This document shows positions 42,073 to 50,645 of a DNA stretch of 64,000 nucleotides, one piece after another; the stretch's first letter is position 1, and the number at the start of each line of letters is the position of its first letter. Below the pieces are notes generated by a model. It made no database searches. It was not told the DNA's origin and saw only the letters and a list, made by a program, of their open reading frames with translations. The position numbers and the translations under genes were made by a program. The stretch comes from JAAYJT01 sp037445555 (GTDB lineage Bacteria > Bacteroidota > Bacteroidia > Bacteroidales > JAAYJT01): the NCBI GenBank assembly GCA_037445555.1, contig JBBIKG010000008.1, positions 38,527 through 102,526 of the forward strand, written 5' to 3'.

Positions 42073-43380
42073 CTATTCTCCGAACAATCCTTCTGCCAGA
42101 GCCTGTATATCGGCTTCGGCTGCGGTGTGCAGGCTAATGACAAGGTGAGGTGCAAGGAAATGCATTGGCTTTTCCTTCCTGAACTTTTCCTCACCGCCTC
42201 CGGTAATATTTAGCATAATCAGGGCGTTGCTTGGCAGTTTTTTATTTTCCGCCTGTTTTACAAGTGTGGCGGTGGCTATGGCGGCCGCCGGGTGAATGTC
42301 GATGCCTTCGGTTTGCTTAAACAGTGCAGCTGCACTCCGGCCTTCTTCATTGGTGGCGCTCAATACTTCGCCGCCGGTATCGATAAGGGCGTCATACAAT
42401 CCCCCGGCAGGCGGATAAGGCGGCTTGCGATTACTAAGCACCTTGGCCCCGATCAGCGAAGCGCGGCGGCGTCCTTCCTGCTCATCCAGCGGAAGCATAT
42501 GCCTTGACTGTGCCTCCCAGGCCTCTTTGATAGGCACAAAGGGTTCGTTTTGCGACACCATCAACCTCATTTTGTTTTGCCCGAACCGGCCGTCTTCGAG
42601 CAATCTCAGGTTGGCTTCCCAGGCAGCGATAGCGCCTGTTCCGCTACCGATGGCCTGGAAATAATATTCGGGTATTGACCCAATGGCCGTCACTGCCGAA
42701 AGTACCGTGGTTCCCATTCCATCACGTCGTGCCACGTTACGCGCCCCGCCTTCGGGCCTGAAACTGGTGCTCTTGCAGATGATATTTGACAGATGTATGG
42801 CGTCAAAATAATCGCTCCCACTCTCGGTAACCGCCAGTTTTACACACTCGTGCAGGGGGGTGTCGAACCACAGGCTGTCGATGTTGTCTTGGGGCATACA
42901 CAACAACAGGGGGATCCGGTTATCGGAGCACACCCTGGCAAAGCTGCGGGCGGTATTTCCCGCCGATGCAACTACGAGTATCTTGTCCTTGGAGCTGCTC
43001 ATCCGTGCGCACACCGAGTAGGCTTCTGTCTCCTTGAAAGAGCATGTCTTCATGAAAGCACCCTGTTCGGGCCACCAGCCGCTGAATGTAATATAGAGGT
43101 TGGTCAGCCCAAGATGCCCGGCCAGACCCTTGCTTTTGTAAGTTACTGGTGCCGAGGAGCCTTCTAACAGCCTGCGAACGGGCAGCCAGCCGGCAAACCT
43201 GTACAGGCCAGGGTAGCCGTTATGTATCACTAATTGTTTATCCTGGTAAAGCGCTCTGATAAGCGTGGGTTCTGTTTCGTCCGGGGCATCGAGCAGCCAT
43301 CCGCTGTCGCTGAAGATGCGGCCGGATGCCACAGAAAGCAATTTGTAGGAGGTGGGGGTAAAAATTTCGGTAGCAGGCAT
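42073..43380 (-). CDS. Threonine synthase-like PLP enzyme, probable cysteate synthase
   Basis: 435 residues, fold type II PLP enzyme. The Schiff-base lysine is Lys116 in FMKTCSFKETEA, and the phosphate and substrate loop is VVASAGNTARSF. The sequence TFSGWWPEQGAFMKTCSFKETEA resembles, from memory, cysteate synthase (phosphoserine plus sulfite to L-cysteate) more than threonine synthase of Bacteroidota, which has a different N-terminus. In this phylum cysteate feeds sulfonolipid (capnine/sulfobacin) synthesis. No cysteate acyltransferase gene is next to it, so the role is inferred from family resemblance only. Plain threonine synthase is the alternative. Confidence 0.65.
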   Translation of the reverse strand: MPATEIFTPTSYKLLSVASGRIFSDSGWLLDAPDETEPTLIRALYQDKQLVIHNGYPGLYRFAGWLPVRRLLEGSSAPVTYKSKGLAGHLGLTNLYITFSGWWPEQGAFMKTCSFKETEAYSVCARMSSSKDKILVVASAGNTARSFARVCSDNRIPLLLCMPQDNIDSLWFDTPLHECVKLAVTESGSDYFDAIHLSNIICKSTSFRPEGGARNVARRDGMGTTVLSAVTAIGSIPEYYFQAIGSGTGAIAAWEANLRLLEDGRFGQNKMRLMVSQNEPFVPIKEAWEAQSRHMLPLDEQEGRRRASLIGAKVLSNRKPPYPPAGGLYDALIDTGGEVLSATNEEGRSAAALFKQTEGIDIHPAAAIATATLVKQAENKKLPSNALIMLNITGGGEEKFRKEKPMHFLAPHLVISLHTAAEADIQALAEGLFGE

Positions 43381-43418
43381 ATAATGTCGCTTGATTACAT
43401 CATGTGCATGGATATAGA

Positions 43419-45206
43419 TTAGTCAAGTTTGAGCACAGCGAGGAAAGCGGATTGCGGCACCTCCACATTGCCAACCTGGCGCATGCGTTTCTTGCCTTTT
43501 TTCTGCTTTTCGAGCAGTTTGCGCTTACGGGTGATGTCGCCACCATAGCATTTGGCTGTCACGTCCTTACGCATTGCTTTAACGGTTTCGCGGGCGATGA
43601 CCTTGGCACCGATGGCCGCCTGTATGGCGATCTCAAACTGTTGCCTGGGAATCAGCTCTTTGAGTTTCTCACACATGCGCCGTCCGAAGTTGTAGGCATT
43701 GTCGCGGTGGATGAGAGTGGAGAGGGCATCCACCATTTCACCATTAAGTAAAATATCCAGCCTGACCAGGTCGGCCTTCCGGTAGCCGGCTATATGATAA
43801 TCGAACGAAGCGTACCCTTTTGAAATACTCTTCAGCTTGTCGTAGAAATCAAACACTATCTCAGCCAGGGGCAACTCAAAAGTGATCTCGACCCGGTCGC
43901 TGGTCAGGTACACCTGATTTTTCAGGGTTCCGCGCTTATCGATGCAGAGTTTCATGATGCTGCCGACATACTCGCTCTTTGAGATGATCTGTGCCAGGAT
44001 ATAGGGTTCATCGATCTGATCGATCAGGGTAACCACCGGTAACCCGCTCGGGTTATGCACTTCGATCAGTTCGCCGCGCGTGGTGGTCACCTTATACGAT
44101 ACGTTTGGCACCGTGGTGATCACATCCATATCAAACTCCCGGTCGAGCCGTTCCTGTATGATTTCCATATGCAGCAGGCCAAGGAATCCACAGCGGAAAC
44201 CAAATCCAAGTGCGGCCGAGGACTCGGGCTCAAAACTCAGCGACGCGTCGTTGAGCTGAAGTTTCTCGATGGACGACCGCAACTCTTCGTAGTCGTCCGC
44301 ATCCACCGGGTAAATACCGGCAAAAACCATGGGTTTAACATTTGTAAACCCGGCTATTGGTTCTGAGGCTCCGTTCTCAACGGTAGTTATGGTATCTCCG
44401 ACTTTTACTTCGGATGACATTTTGATGCCCGAAATGATATAGCCCACATTGCCAGCGCTGAGTTCGCTTCGGGGTATGCGATCCATACGAAGGATGCCTA
44501 TCTCGTCTGCGTCGTATTCGCGCCCGGTGGAGATGAATTTTACCATATCATGCTGCCTGATGGTTCCGTTCATAATGCGGAAATAGGCAATGATGCCACG
44601 GTACGAATTAAACACCGAGTCAAAAACGAGTGCCTGCAACGGCGCATTCGTATCGCCCTTGGGGGGAGGAATACGGTGAATGATGGCATCGAGAATTTCC
44701 TGGATGCCCAGTCCGGTGCGGGCACTGGCCCTGATCACTTCGCTGCGGCTGCAGCCTATCAGGTCAACGATCTGGTCTTCCACTTCGTCGGGCATGGCAC
44801 TTTCCATGTCCATCTTATTCATCACCGGAATAATCTCAAGGTTGTGTTCGAGCGCCTGGTAGAGGTTGCTGATGGTCTGGGCCTGAATGCCCTGAGTGGC
44901 ATCCACAATGAGCAGGGCGCCTTCGCAGGCGGCAATAGATCGTGAAACCTCATAGCTAAAATCAACATGACCGGGAGTATCAATCAGGTTGAGAATATAG
45001 GTCACACCCTGGTGGGTGTACTCCATCTGTATGGCATGGCTCTTTATGGTAATTCCACGTTCGCGCTCCAGTTCCATGCTGTCGAGGGTTTGCTCCTGCA
45101 TGTCACGCTCCGGAATGGTGCCGGTTATCTGCAACAGCCTGTCGGCCAGTGTGCTTTTGCCATGGTCGATATGGGCTATGATACAGAAATTGCGAATGTG
45201 GTTCAT
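43419..45206 (-). CDS. lepA: Elongation factor 4 (LepA)
   Basis: 595 residues from ATG 45206 (MNHIRNFCIIAHIDHGKSTLADRLL); the frame extends 8 codons further without family sequence. Translation GTPase with P-loop AHIDHGKST, switch II DTPGHVDFSYEV, NKMD, and the EF-G-like domains after it (GYIISGIKMSSEVKVGDT, GFRCGFLGLLHMEII). The LepA-specific C-terminus is FEIAIQAAIGAKVIARETVKAMRKDVTAKCYGGDITRKRKLLEKQKKGKKRM in its general form. Acts on ribosomes, in initiation/assembly or back-translocation. It lies between the cysteate synthase-like gene and the 1371-aa gene, all on the minus strand. Confidence 0.97.
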   Translation of the reverse strand: MNHIRNFCIIAHIDHGKSTLADRLLQITGTIPERDMQEQTLDSMELERERGITIKSHAIQMEYTHQGVTYILNLIDTPGHVDFSYEVSRSIAACEGALLIVDATQGIQAQTISNLYQALEHNLEIIPVMNKMDMESAMPDEVEDQIVDLIGCSRSEVIRASARTGLGIQEILDAIIHRIPPPKGDTNAPLQALVFDSVFNSYRGIIAYFRIMNGTIRQHDMVKFISTGREYDADEIGILRMDRIPRSELSAGNVGYIISGIKMSSEVKVGDTITTVENGASEPIAGFTNVKPMVFAGIYPVDADDYEELRSSIEKLQLNDASLSFEPESSAALGFGFRCGFLGLLHMEIIQERLDREFDMDVITTVPNVSYKVTTTRGELIEVHNPSGLPVVTLIDQIDEPYILAQIISKSEYVGSIMKLCIDKRGTLKNQVYLTSDRVEITFELPLAEIVFDFYDKLKSISKGYASFDYHIAGYRKADLVRLDILLNGEMVDALSTLIHRDNAYNFGRRMCEKLKELIPRQQFEIAIQAAIGAKVIARETVKAMRKDVTAKCYGGDITRKRKLLEKQKKGKKRMRQVGNVEVPQSAFLAVLKLD

Positions 45207-45279
45207 GTGGCTAAATGGTGCTGGTGCCATACGGTTGCAGGCGCAAAGGTAAGGATTTTTGACTTTATACGGCGGCTGC

Positions 45280-48200
45280 CTACATGATGGTTTTGAGCTC
45301 TACCGATTCATAGGGGTAATGCCCGAGGAATATATTGCCCAGGTGGCCATCAATGGCAATCCTATCGCCTGATCGCAACACATGGTTGTTGATGATACAT
45401 TCCTTTGCCAGATCGTTAACCTGCAGGGCCGTGGCATTAACCACACAGGTTTTGCCCAGCCGCACTGCAGTGACGGCTGCATGCGATGTGGCCCCTCCTT
45501 TGGCTGTCAGCAACCCGTGGCATTCAAAAATCATGGCAATATCGTCGGGCACCGTGTCGGGCCTAATCAGGATGAGTTTCTCGCCCGGGTATTTTTTTGT
45601 AAGGCTCGTAAGGTCATCCATGTCTATGGCGGCAATTCCGTTCATGGCCCCGCCCCCTATTCCGATGCCCCTGCCAAGCAGTGTCATCATGTTTGGCTGG
45701 GTTTTAAATACGTTGATCCGTGCCGGCAACTGCATGTCCTGATCACGGGTTTGCAGGATGAAGATGTCGTCGGGGTTGTCTGATTCAAAGGTGAACTCAA
45801 TCTCCTGAGGATTATACCCGCGCGCTTCTGTCATTTCCGAAGCAATCTGGAGCAATCGTTTGTAGATATCGGGCAGAAGGGCCTGCAGCGACGGGCCTGC
45901 CAGGCCTTGTTGGATGCGCTGCGATTCGCCAACCGGAAGAGGCGTAACCAGACCGCCCACAATATCCTCGCCCTGACTCCGCAGCGAAAAATCGCCGTAG
46001 AGGCTTACACCGGGCCTTTCCTGCAGGGGGTTTTGAGTAAAAACGACTCCCGTTCCGGAATGGGAATTCAGATTTCCGAGGATCATTCGCTGTATGATGA
46101 CGGCAGTGCCCCATTCATTGGCCACCTGTAGGTGATTTCTGTATGCCTTCGCCCTTTCCGAATCCCAGGAATCCAGCACACACTCGATAGTAAACCGCAA
46201 TTGTTTGTAAAGATCCTGTTCAAAATACACTCGCAGATCGGCGATTGTTTTACGATAAGCTAGGGCTATCTGTTTCATCACGCCTGCGGTGAAGTCAGAC
46301 TTTCGCTCAATGTTGTATTCGTTTTTGAAATCCTTCATGATCTGGTCGAACACATCGCGATGAATGCCGTTGGCCATTCCCCAGCTTTGCAGAAATCTTC
46401 GGTAGCAGTCCCATGCAGCCCACGCACATCCCTCCTGTTTGCTGAAAGCCTCGGCCAGCTTATCATTCATTCCCACATTCAGAAACGTATCCATGGCGCC
46501 CGGCATACTGATCGTAGTTCCTGAGCGCACTGACAGCAACAACGGATTTTTATGACTGCCATAGACTCTGCCGGTGGCTTTTTCGAGCCGTCGCAGGTTC
46601 GACAGGATCAATTCATCCATCTCTTTTCGCAGCTCGGGGTGGTTGTTCACGGCCTTGCGTCGGCGAAACACCTCGGTAGTGAGCACAAACCCCTGTGGCA
46701 CAGGCAGGCCTGCCAGGCTAAGTTTTTTGAGGAAATATGCTTTCGATCCCAGAAATACCTGGTTATCCATGGCGACAGTTTCCTGACCAATGGGGCTGAT
46801 GACCAGATCGGCGTTGTATGACATGATTTCGCCAATCAGATCAGGTGGCAGGGTATCATTCATATCCTGCAGGCTGTTCAGAATTTTCGAGATAAAGTTG
46901 TCGAGCGGCTGCACAAGGAAGGCAGCATTGATCATTTCGCGGTAAAACTCCTCCGACTTGCGGTTGATCATCTGAAGGGCTTCTTTCTCGGTATAGACCG
47001 TCCTATCCATAAATAGCTGCGGGATAACTGTCCTTAACGGATACTCAAACGGGCGCAGAAAATATTTATCAATGGTCACTTTCAGATTTTCGGCAATAAA
47101 CTGAAATATATTGATGTACTGATTAAGCGAGAAGCTCCTGGAGGTGAGCGAATACCGGAACATTTCGAGGTTGGAGTTAAAACCCGGATTATAGATACCA
47201 TCCAGCTCGAGGCCATCCTTGAAGAATTCGAGCACCTCAAAAATCCTGTTAAGCGTTTTAGCCGAGATGTAGTTCAGGTTAACTTTCTCTACAATTTTTT
47301 CCATCAGGCGCGTAGCGATTCGCTCAAGCCTGAAGGTAAGGCCGAGGGCTTCGAATTTGGGCTCGCGGTAGGTGCCGTACATGGAGGGAATCCCGATGGC
47401 GATATGCCGTTTGTGGTAGATATTTTCCCATCCCTGGCTGGTTTCGCGGTTGAAAATGATAACTTTGAGTTTTTCCATGAACCGGTAGATCAGCTTGAGC
47501 GACACTTCGTGCTGTCCGCGCTGCATAGCCTTTTCAAAGCGGCTTATGTCATCGCTGCCGACGAACGAATAGCGCCTGAGTATGGCACCGATATTAACCG
47601 TCTCGAACGAGTATTTTTCTTTGAGCAATGCATACAGGGCATGGATGCATGATAGCCTCAGGAGGTCTTTCTCGTTGACATTTTCAAGCCTTTTAAGCAT
47701 TTTCACAAACCGATCATTCTCGATCAGGACCAGGTCTTCGAACCTGATATCCTCAGCTTCGATCAAATCGCGAAGTATGCGGTGAATGGGCATAAAGTAT
47801 TTTCCTTCGAGGTCTATATTCCCGAAAACATCGGATGGCAGAAATGGCTGCAGCGCGTCTTTGTTGCCGTCGTACCAGAACCTGAAAATACGGTAGGTGA
47901 GCTCAATGAGAGTGTTGTTGCTTTCGGTGTGCACCTGTTTGCGCAGGAAATGAATCAGCCTGTCCTGCCTGCCGTTGATCTCATCCATGTTGGTGGTCAC
48001 ATTCCGTATATCCCCCTCGGCGCCTATCTCATTGAAATAGACGGGGAAAATGCGGGTAAGCTGTTTCACCTTTTTGAAGTAGGGTGCAATGTCGGAATTG
48101 AGAATTTTTGTTATCTCCCTCTGAAACAAGTCGGTATCGCTGATAAAAATGCCGCCGAGCCTGAGGTTGACGATCAATGATGACAGAAGCTTGTCCATGA

Positions 48201-49395
48201 GGGCTTCGCTGTATTCGATCAGTTCGAGCCAAACCCTGATGTTTTTAATGTGGTTCTCGTTGACCTGAATCTGCCATCCTGCGCTGACATATACCATGCC
48301 GGGGGTTTCAAACCCGAAGTCGATGAGTTTTCGCTCAAAATATGCCACCACCAGCTTTTCGTCCGATTTGTCCGAGTCGATCACGCGCTTGCCCAGTGTG
48401 AGCATTACGTCGAGCACTGCCGACATATGTTCCTGTCGCAGCTCATAGCAAAGCCCGAAAATCTGGTCGATAAAACCGGCAAGATCCTTATCGGCCACCT
48501 CATCCACCGCACTGGAGAGGATTTTGTTCAGCCTCCATATGAGCCTATCCTTCAGCTTCTGCATTCCTGGCAGGTGCAGCAGATAGAAAATGAAGAAGAA
48601 CTGATCAATAAAGCTCCCGAGCTGGTCGATCTGGATGTTGAAGCGATCAGCTATGGCGTCAAAGGTGTGTTGATTTTTCAGCGCCTGCCAGTTGTCCGCC
48701 TCATCCAGGGATATTTGCTGCTGGCTGAACCAGGGTTTGCCCACCTGCTGCATTATGAGTGCAAAATCACTGTGCAGGTGAGGTTTCTTGGCCCGGTACC
48801 AATGTTCGATTTCGGAAGAGGCCTGCCAGAACTCCAGGTTGCCGAGCAGTACTTTTTTGGTAATGCTCAGTATGCCGGGCGTCATCGACGGAAGGGTCAC
48901 CGGTTGATCGAGGAAACGGATAAAATAGGCTGAGCTGGTGATATAGGCTTGCCTGTTGCTCTCGTAATGGGCCGACAGTATTTCAAGGCAACGCGTAGCA
49001 ATTTGCTCCTTTTCAGGCCTGTTTTCCCTGCATGTGCGCTGCAAAAACTCAAGCAGTGTGCGGATTATCTGCTGAACGAGGTCATCTTTGAGGGTTTCGC
49101 CAAGCAGGTGTTCGAACATGGTAAGCGGAGCGACCATATTCTGCTCAAAGCCGGGCAGGGCCGAGTAGAACCAGTAGTCGGCAATCAGGATTCCCCGCAT
49201 CTGCTCGACCACAAAAAGCCGGTTGCTCATAGGGTGCAGGAATTCAATGACACACTCCCTGGTGCGTTTGTGGATTCCGTAATACCCCTCCGAAAGGTCG
49301 ATAAATATTTGAAGGTATTCCGGAATGACAATGTCCTTGTATCTTGTTTGCTCAAGGTTTGCTTCAAGCGCTTTTGAAATAAATTCCTCTGTCAT
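45280..49395 (-). CDS. PEP/pyruvate-binding and phosphohistidine swivel domain protein with large unknown N-terminus
   Basis: 1371 residues. The last third has the ATP-binding PPDK_N domain (about 870-1240: LGSKAYFLKKLSLAGLPVPQGFVLTTEVF, LLLSVRSGTTISMPGAMDTFLNVG, FTQNPLQERPGVSLYGDF). It is followed by the swivel domain with the phosphorylatable His1305 (AKGGATSHAAVTAVRLGKTCVVN). The PEP-binding TIM barrel of true PPDK/PEP synthase is missing. The first 860 residues are alpha-helical-looking, without motifs I know. This resembles dikinases that pass phosphate from ATP via histidine to a non-pyruvate acceptor, such as glucan water dikinases, but the acceptor is unknown. It may be a functional partner of the 989-residue protein, which has the ATP-binding domain but no swivel. 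Confidence 0.8.
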   Translation of the reverse strand: MTEEFISKALEANLEQTRYKDIVIPEYLQIFIDLSEGYYGIHKRTRECVIEFLHPMSNRLFVVEQMRGILIADYWFYSALPGFEQNMVAPLTMFEHLLGETLKDDLVQQIIRTLLEFLQRTCRENRPEKEQIATRCLEILSAHYESNRQAYITSSAYFIRFLDQPVTLPSMTPGILSITKKVLLGNLEFWQASSEIEHWYRAKKPHLHSDFALIMQQVGKPWFSQQQISLDEADNWQALKNQHTFDAIADRFNIQIDQLGSFIDQFFFIFYLLHLPGMQKLKDRLIWRLNKILSSAVDEVADKDLAGFIDQIFGLCYELRQEHMSAVLDVMLTLGKRVIDSDKSDEKLVVAYFERKLIDFGFETPGMVYVSAGWQIQVNENHIKNIRVWLELIEYSEALMDKLLSSLIVNLRLGGIFISDTDLFQREITKILNSDIAPYFKKVKQLTRIFPVYFNEIGAEGDIRNVTTNMDEINGRQDRLIHFLRKQVHTESNNTLIELTYRIFRFWYDGNKDALQPFLPSDVFGNIDLEGKYFMPIHRILRDLIEAEDIRFEDLVLIENDRFVKMLKRLENVNEKDLLRLSCIHALYALLKEKYSFETVNIGAILRRYSFVGSDDISRFEKAMQRGQHEVSLKLIYRFMEKLKVIIFNRETSQGWENIYHKRHIAIGIPSMYGTYREPKFEALGLTFRLERIATRLMEKIVEKVNLNYISAKTLNRIFEVLEFFKDGLELDGIYNPGFNSNLEMFRYSLTSRSFSLNQYINIFQFIAENLKVTIDKYFLRPFEYPLRTVIPQLFMDRTVYTEKEALQMINRKSEEFYREMINAAFLVQPLDNFISKILNSLQDMNDTLPPDLIGEIMSYNADLVISPIGQETVAMDNQVFLGSKAYFLKKLSLAGLPVPQGFVLTTEVFRRRKAVNNHPELRKEMDELILSNLRRLEKATGRVYGSHKNPLLLSVRSGTTISMPGAMDTFLNVGMNDKLAEAFSKQEGCAWAAWDCYRRFLQSWGMANGIHRDVFDQIMKDFKNEYNIERKSDFTAGVMKQIALAYRKTIADLRVYFEQDLYKQLRFTIECVLDSWDSERAKAYRNHLQVANEWGTAVIIQRMILGNLNSHSGTGVVFTQNPLQERPGVSLYGDFSLRSQGEDIVGGLVTPLPVGESQRIQQGLAGPSLQALLPDIYKRLLQIASEMTEARGYNPQEIEFTFESDNPDDIFILQTRDQDMQLPARINVFKTQPNMMTLLGRGIGIGGGAMNGIAAIDMDDLTSLTKKYPGEKLILIRPDTVPDDIAMIFECHGLLTAKGGATSHAAVTAVRLGKTCVVNATALQVNDLAKECIINNHVLRSGDRIAIDGHLGNIFLGHYPYESVELKTIM

Positions 49396-49500
49396 TGCCT
49401 GCGTTTCTGGTAGCGGATTATTACAATCAAAAGTAGATTAATTTTTCTTTAATACCTTCCCGGGAGACAATGTCCCTAATGGAGGTCTCCATAAAATTCC

Positions 49501-49508
49501 TATATTTG
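49501..49508 (+). promoter_or_regulatory. -7 promoter box of gapA
   Basis: TATATTTG, a perfect -7 box, 24 bases before the gapA ATG. No clear -33 TTG is seen, though strong glycolytic promoters often carry one. Confidence 0.45.
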
Positions 49509-49532
49509 CACCTCATTTTAAAAAGAGCAGTT

Positions 49533-50537
49533 ATGTCGAAAATTAAGATTGGTATTAACGGATTTGGGCGTATCGGGCGCAATGTGCTGAAACTCGCCTT
49601 TGAAAGAAATAATATGGAAGTTGTCGGTATCAACGACTTGACCAGTACCAAAGTGCTGGCTCATTTGCTCAAGTACGACTCCACCCAGGGTAAATTCAAC
49701 GGCACTGTCGGATTCGACGAGAGCGGCATTATTGTCAACGGCACAAAAATTCCGGTGACAGCCGAAAAATCACCTATCAGTATTCCCTGGGCTGTTACGC
49801 CCGACGTGGTGATTGAATGTACGGGAGTTTTCCGCTCCCGCGAGAGCAGCAAGGGCGGCTATGGCGATCATCTGAAAAACGGCGCCAAGAAGGTGATTCT
49901 TTGTGTCCCGTCCAAAGATCAGATCGACGCTACTATCGTGATCGGAGTTAACGACAGCGACCTGAAAGACTCACACCAGTGTGTGTCAAATGCCTCATGC
50001 ACCACCAACTGCCTGGCTCCCGTTACCAAGGTCATTCACGATAAATTCGGTATCGAAAACGGCCTGATGACCACCATTCACGCCTACACCAACGACCAGG
50101 TTATCCTCGACGCCCCGCACAGCGACCTTCGCCGCGCCCGCTCTGCTGCCCTTTCGCAGATACCCACCACTACCGGTGCTGCCAAAGCGGTTGGAAAGGT
50201 CATTCCCGAGCTTGCCGGAAAACTTGACGGCATTGCTGTCAGGGTGCCTACCCCTACCGGATCGTTGGTCGACCTGGTTGCCAACCTGAAAGTAGAGGTT
50301 ACCAAGGAGATGATCAACAACGCCATCAAAGAAGCCGCCGAAGGGCCCATGAAAGGTATTATTGAATACACCGAAGATGAAATCGTTTCGGTCGACATCA
50401 TCCATAATCCGCACTCCGCCATTTTTGATGCCGCCAGTACCATGGTAAACGGCAAAACCATCAAGATTTTTGCCTGGTACGATAACGAATGGGGTTACTC
50501 GGCACGCGTGGTCGACCTGGTTCAGATGCTTTTCTAA
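49533..50537 (+). CDS. gapA: Glyceraldehyde-3-phosphate dehydrogenase, type I
   Basis: 334 residues from ATG 49533 (MSKIKIGINGFGRIGRNVLKL); the upstream 21 in-frame codons include the promoter and are rejected. NAD-binding GFGRIGR at 10-16. The nucleophile is Cys156 in SNASCTTNCLAPV, with a catalytic histidine downstream in MTTIHAYTNDQ. Asp35 (GINDLT) favours NAD over NADP. Cytosolic glycolytic enzyme oxidising glyceraldehyde-3-phosphate to 1,3-bisphosphoglycerate. Confidence 0.97.
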   Translation: MSKIKIGINGFGRIGRNVLKLAFERNNMEVVGINDLTSTKVLAHLLKYDSTQGKFNGTVGFDESGIIVNGTKIPVTAEKSPISIPWAVTPDVVIECTGVFRSRESSKGGYGDHLKNGAKKVILCVPSKDQIDATIVIGVNDSDLKDSHQCVSNASCTTNCLAPVTKVIHDKFGIENGLMTTIHAYTNDQVILDAPHSDLRRARSAALSQIPTTTGAAKAVGKVIPELAGKLDGIAVRVPTPTGSLVDLVANLKVEVTKEMINNAIKEAAEGPMKGIIEYTEDEIVSVDIIHNPHSAIFDAASTMVNGKTIKIFAWYDNEWGYSARVVDLVQMLF

Positions 50538-50645
50538 ATCCTCTGCTGACTGACCGCCTTATATCTTACAAAGTGATCTTTTGCCTTAATCCGGTTCACG
50601 GAACAACGTCATTTATTTTATCTTTCTAGTGCCGAGGAGCTCACG

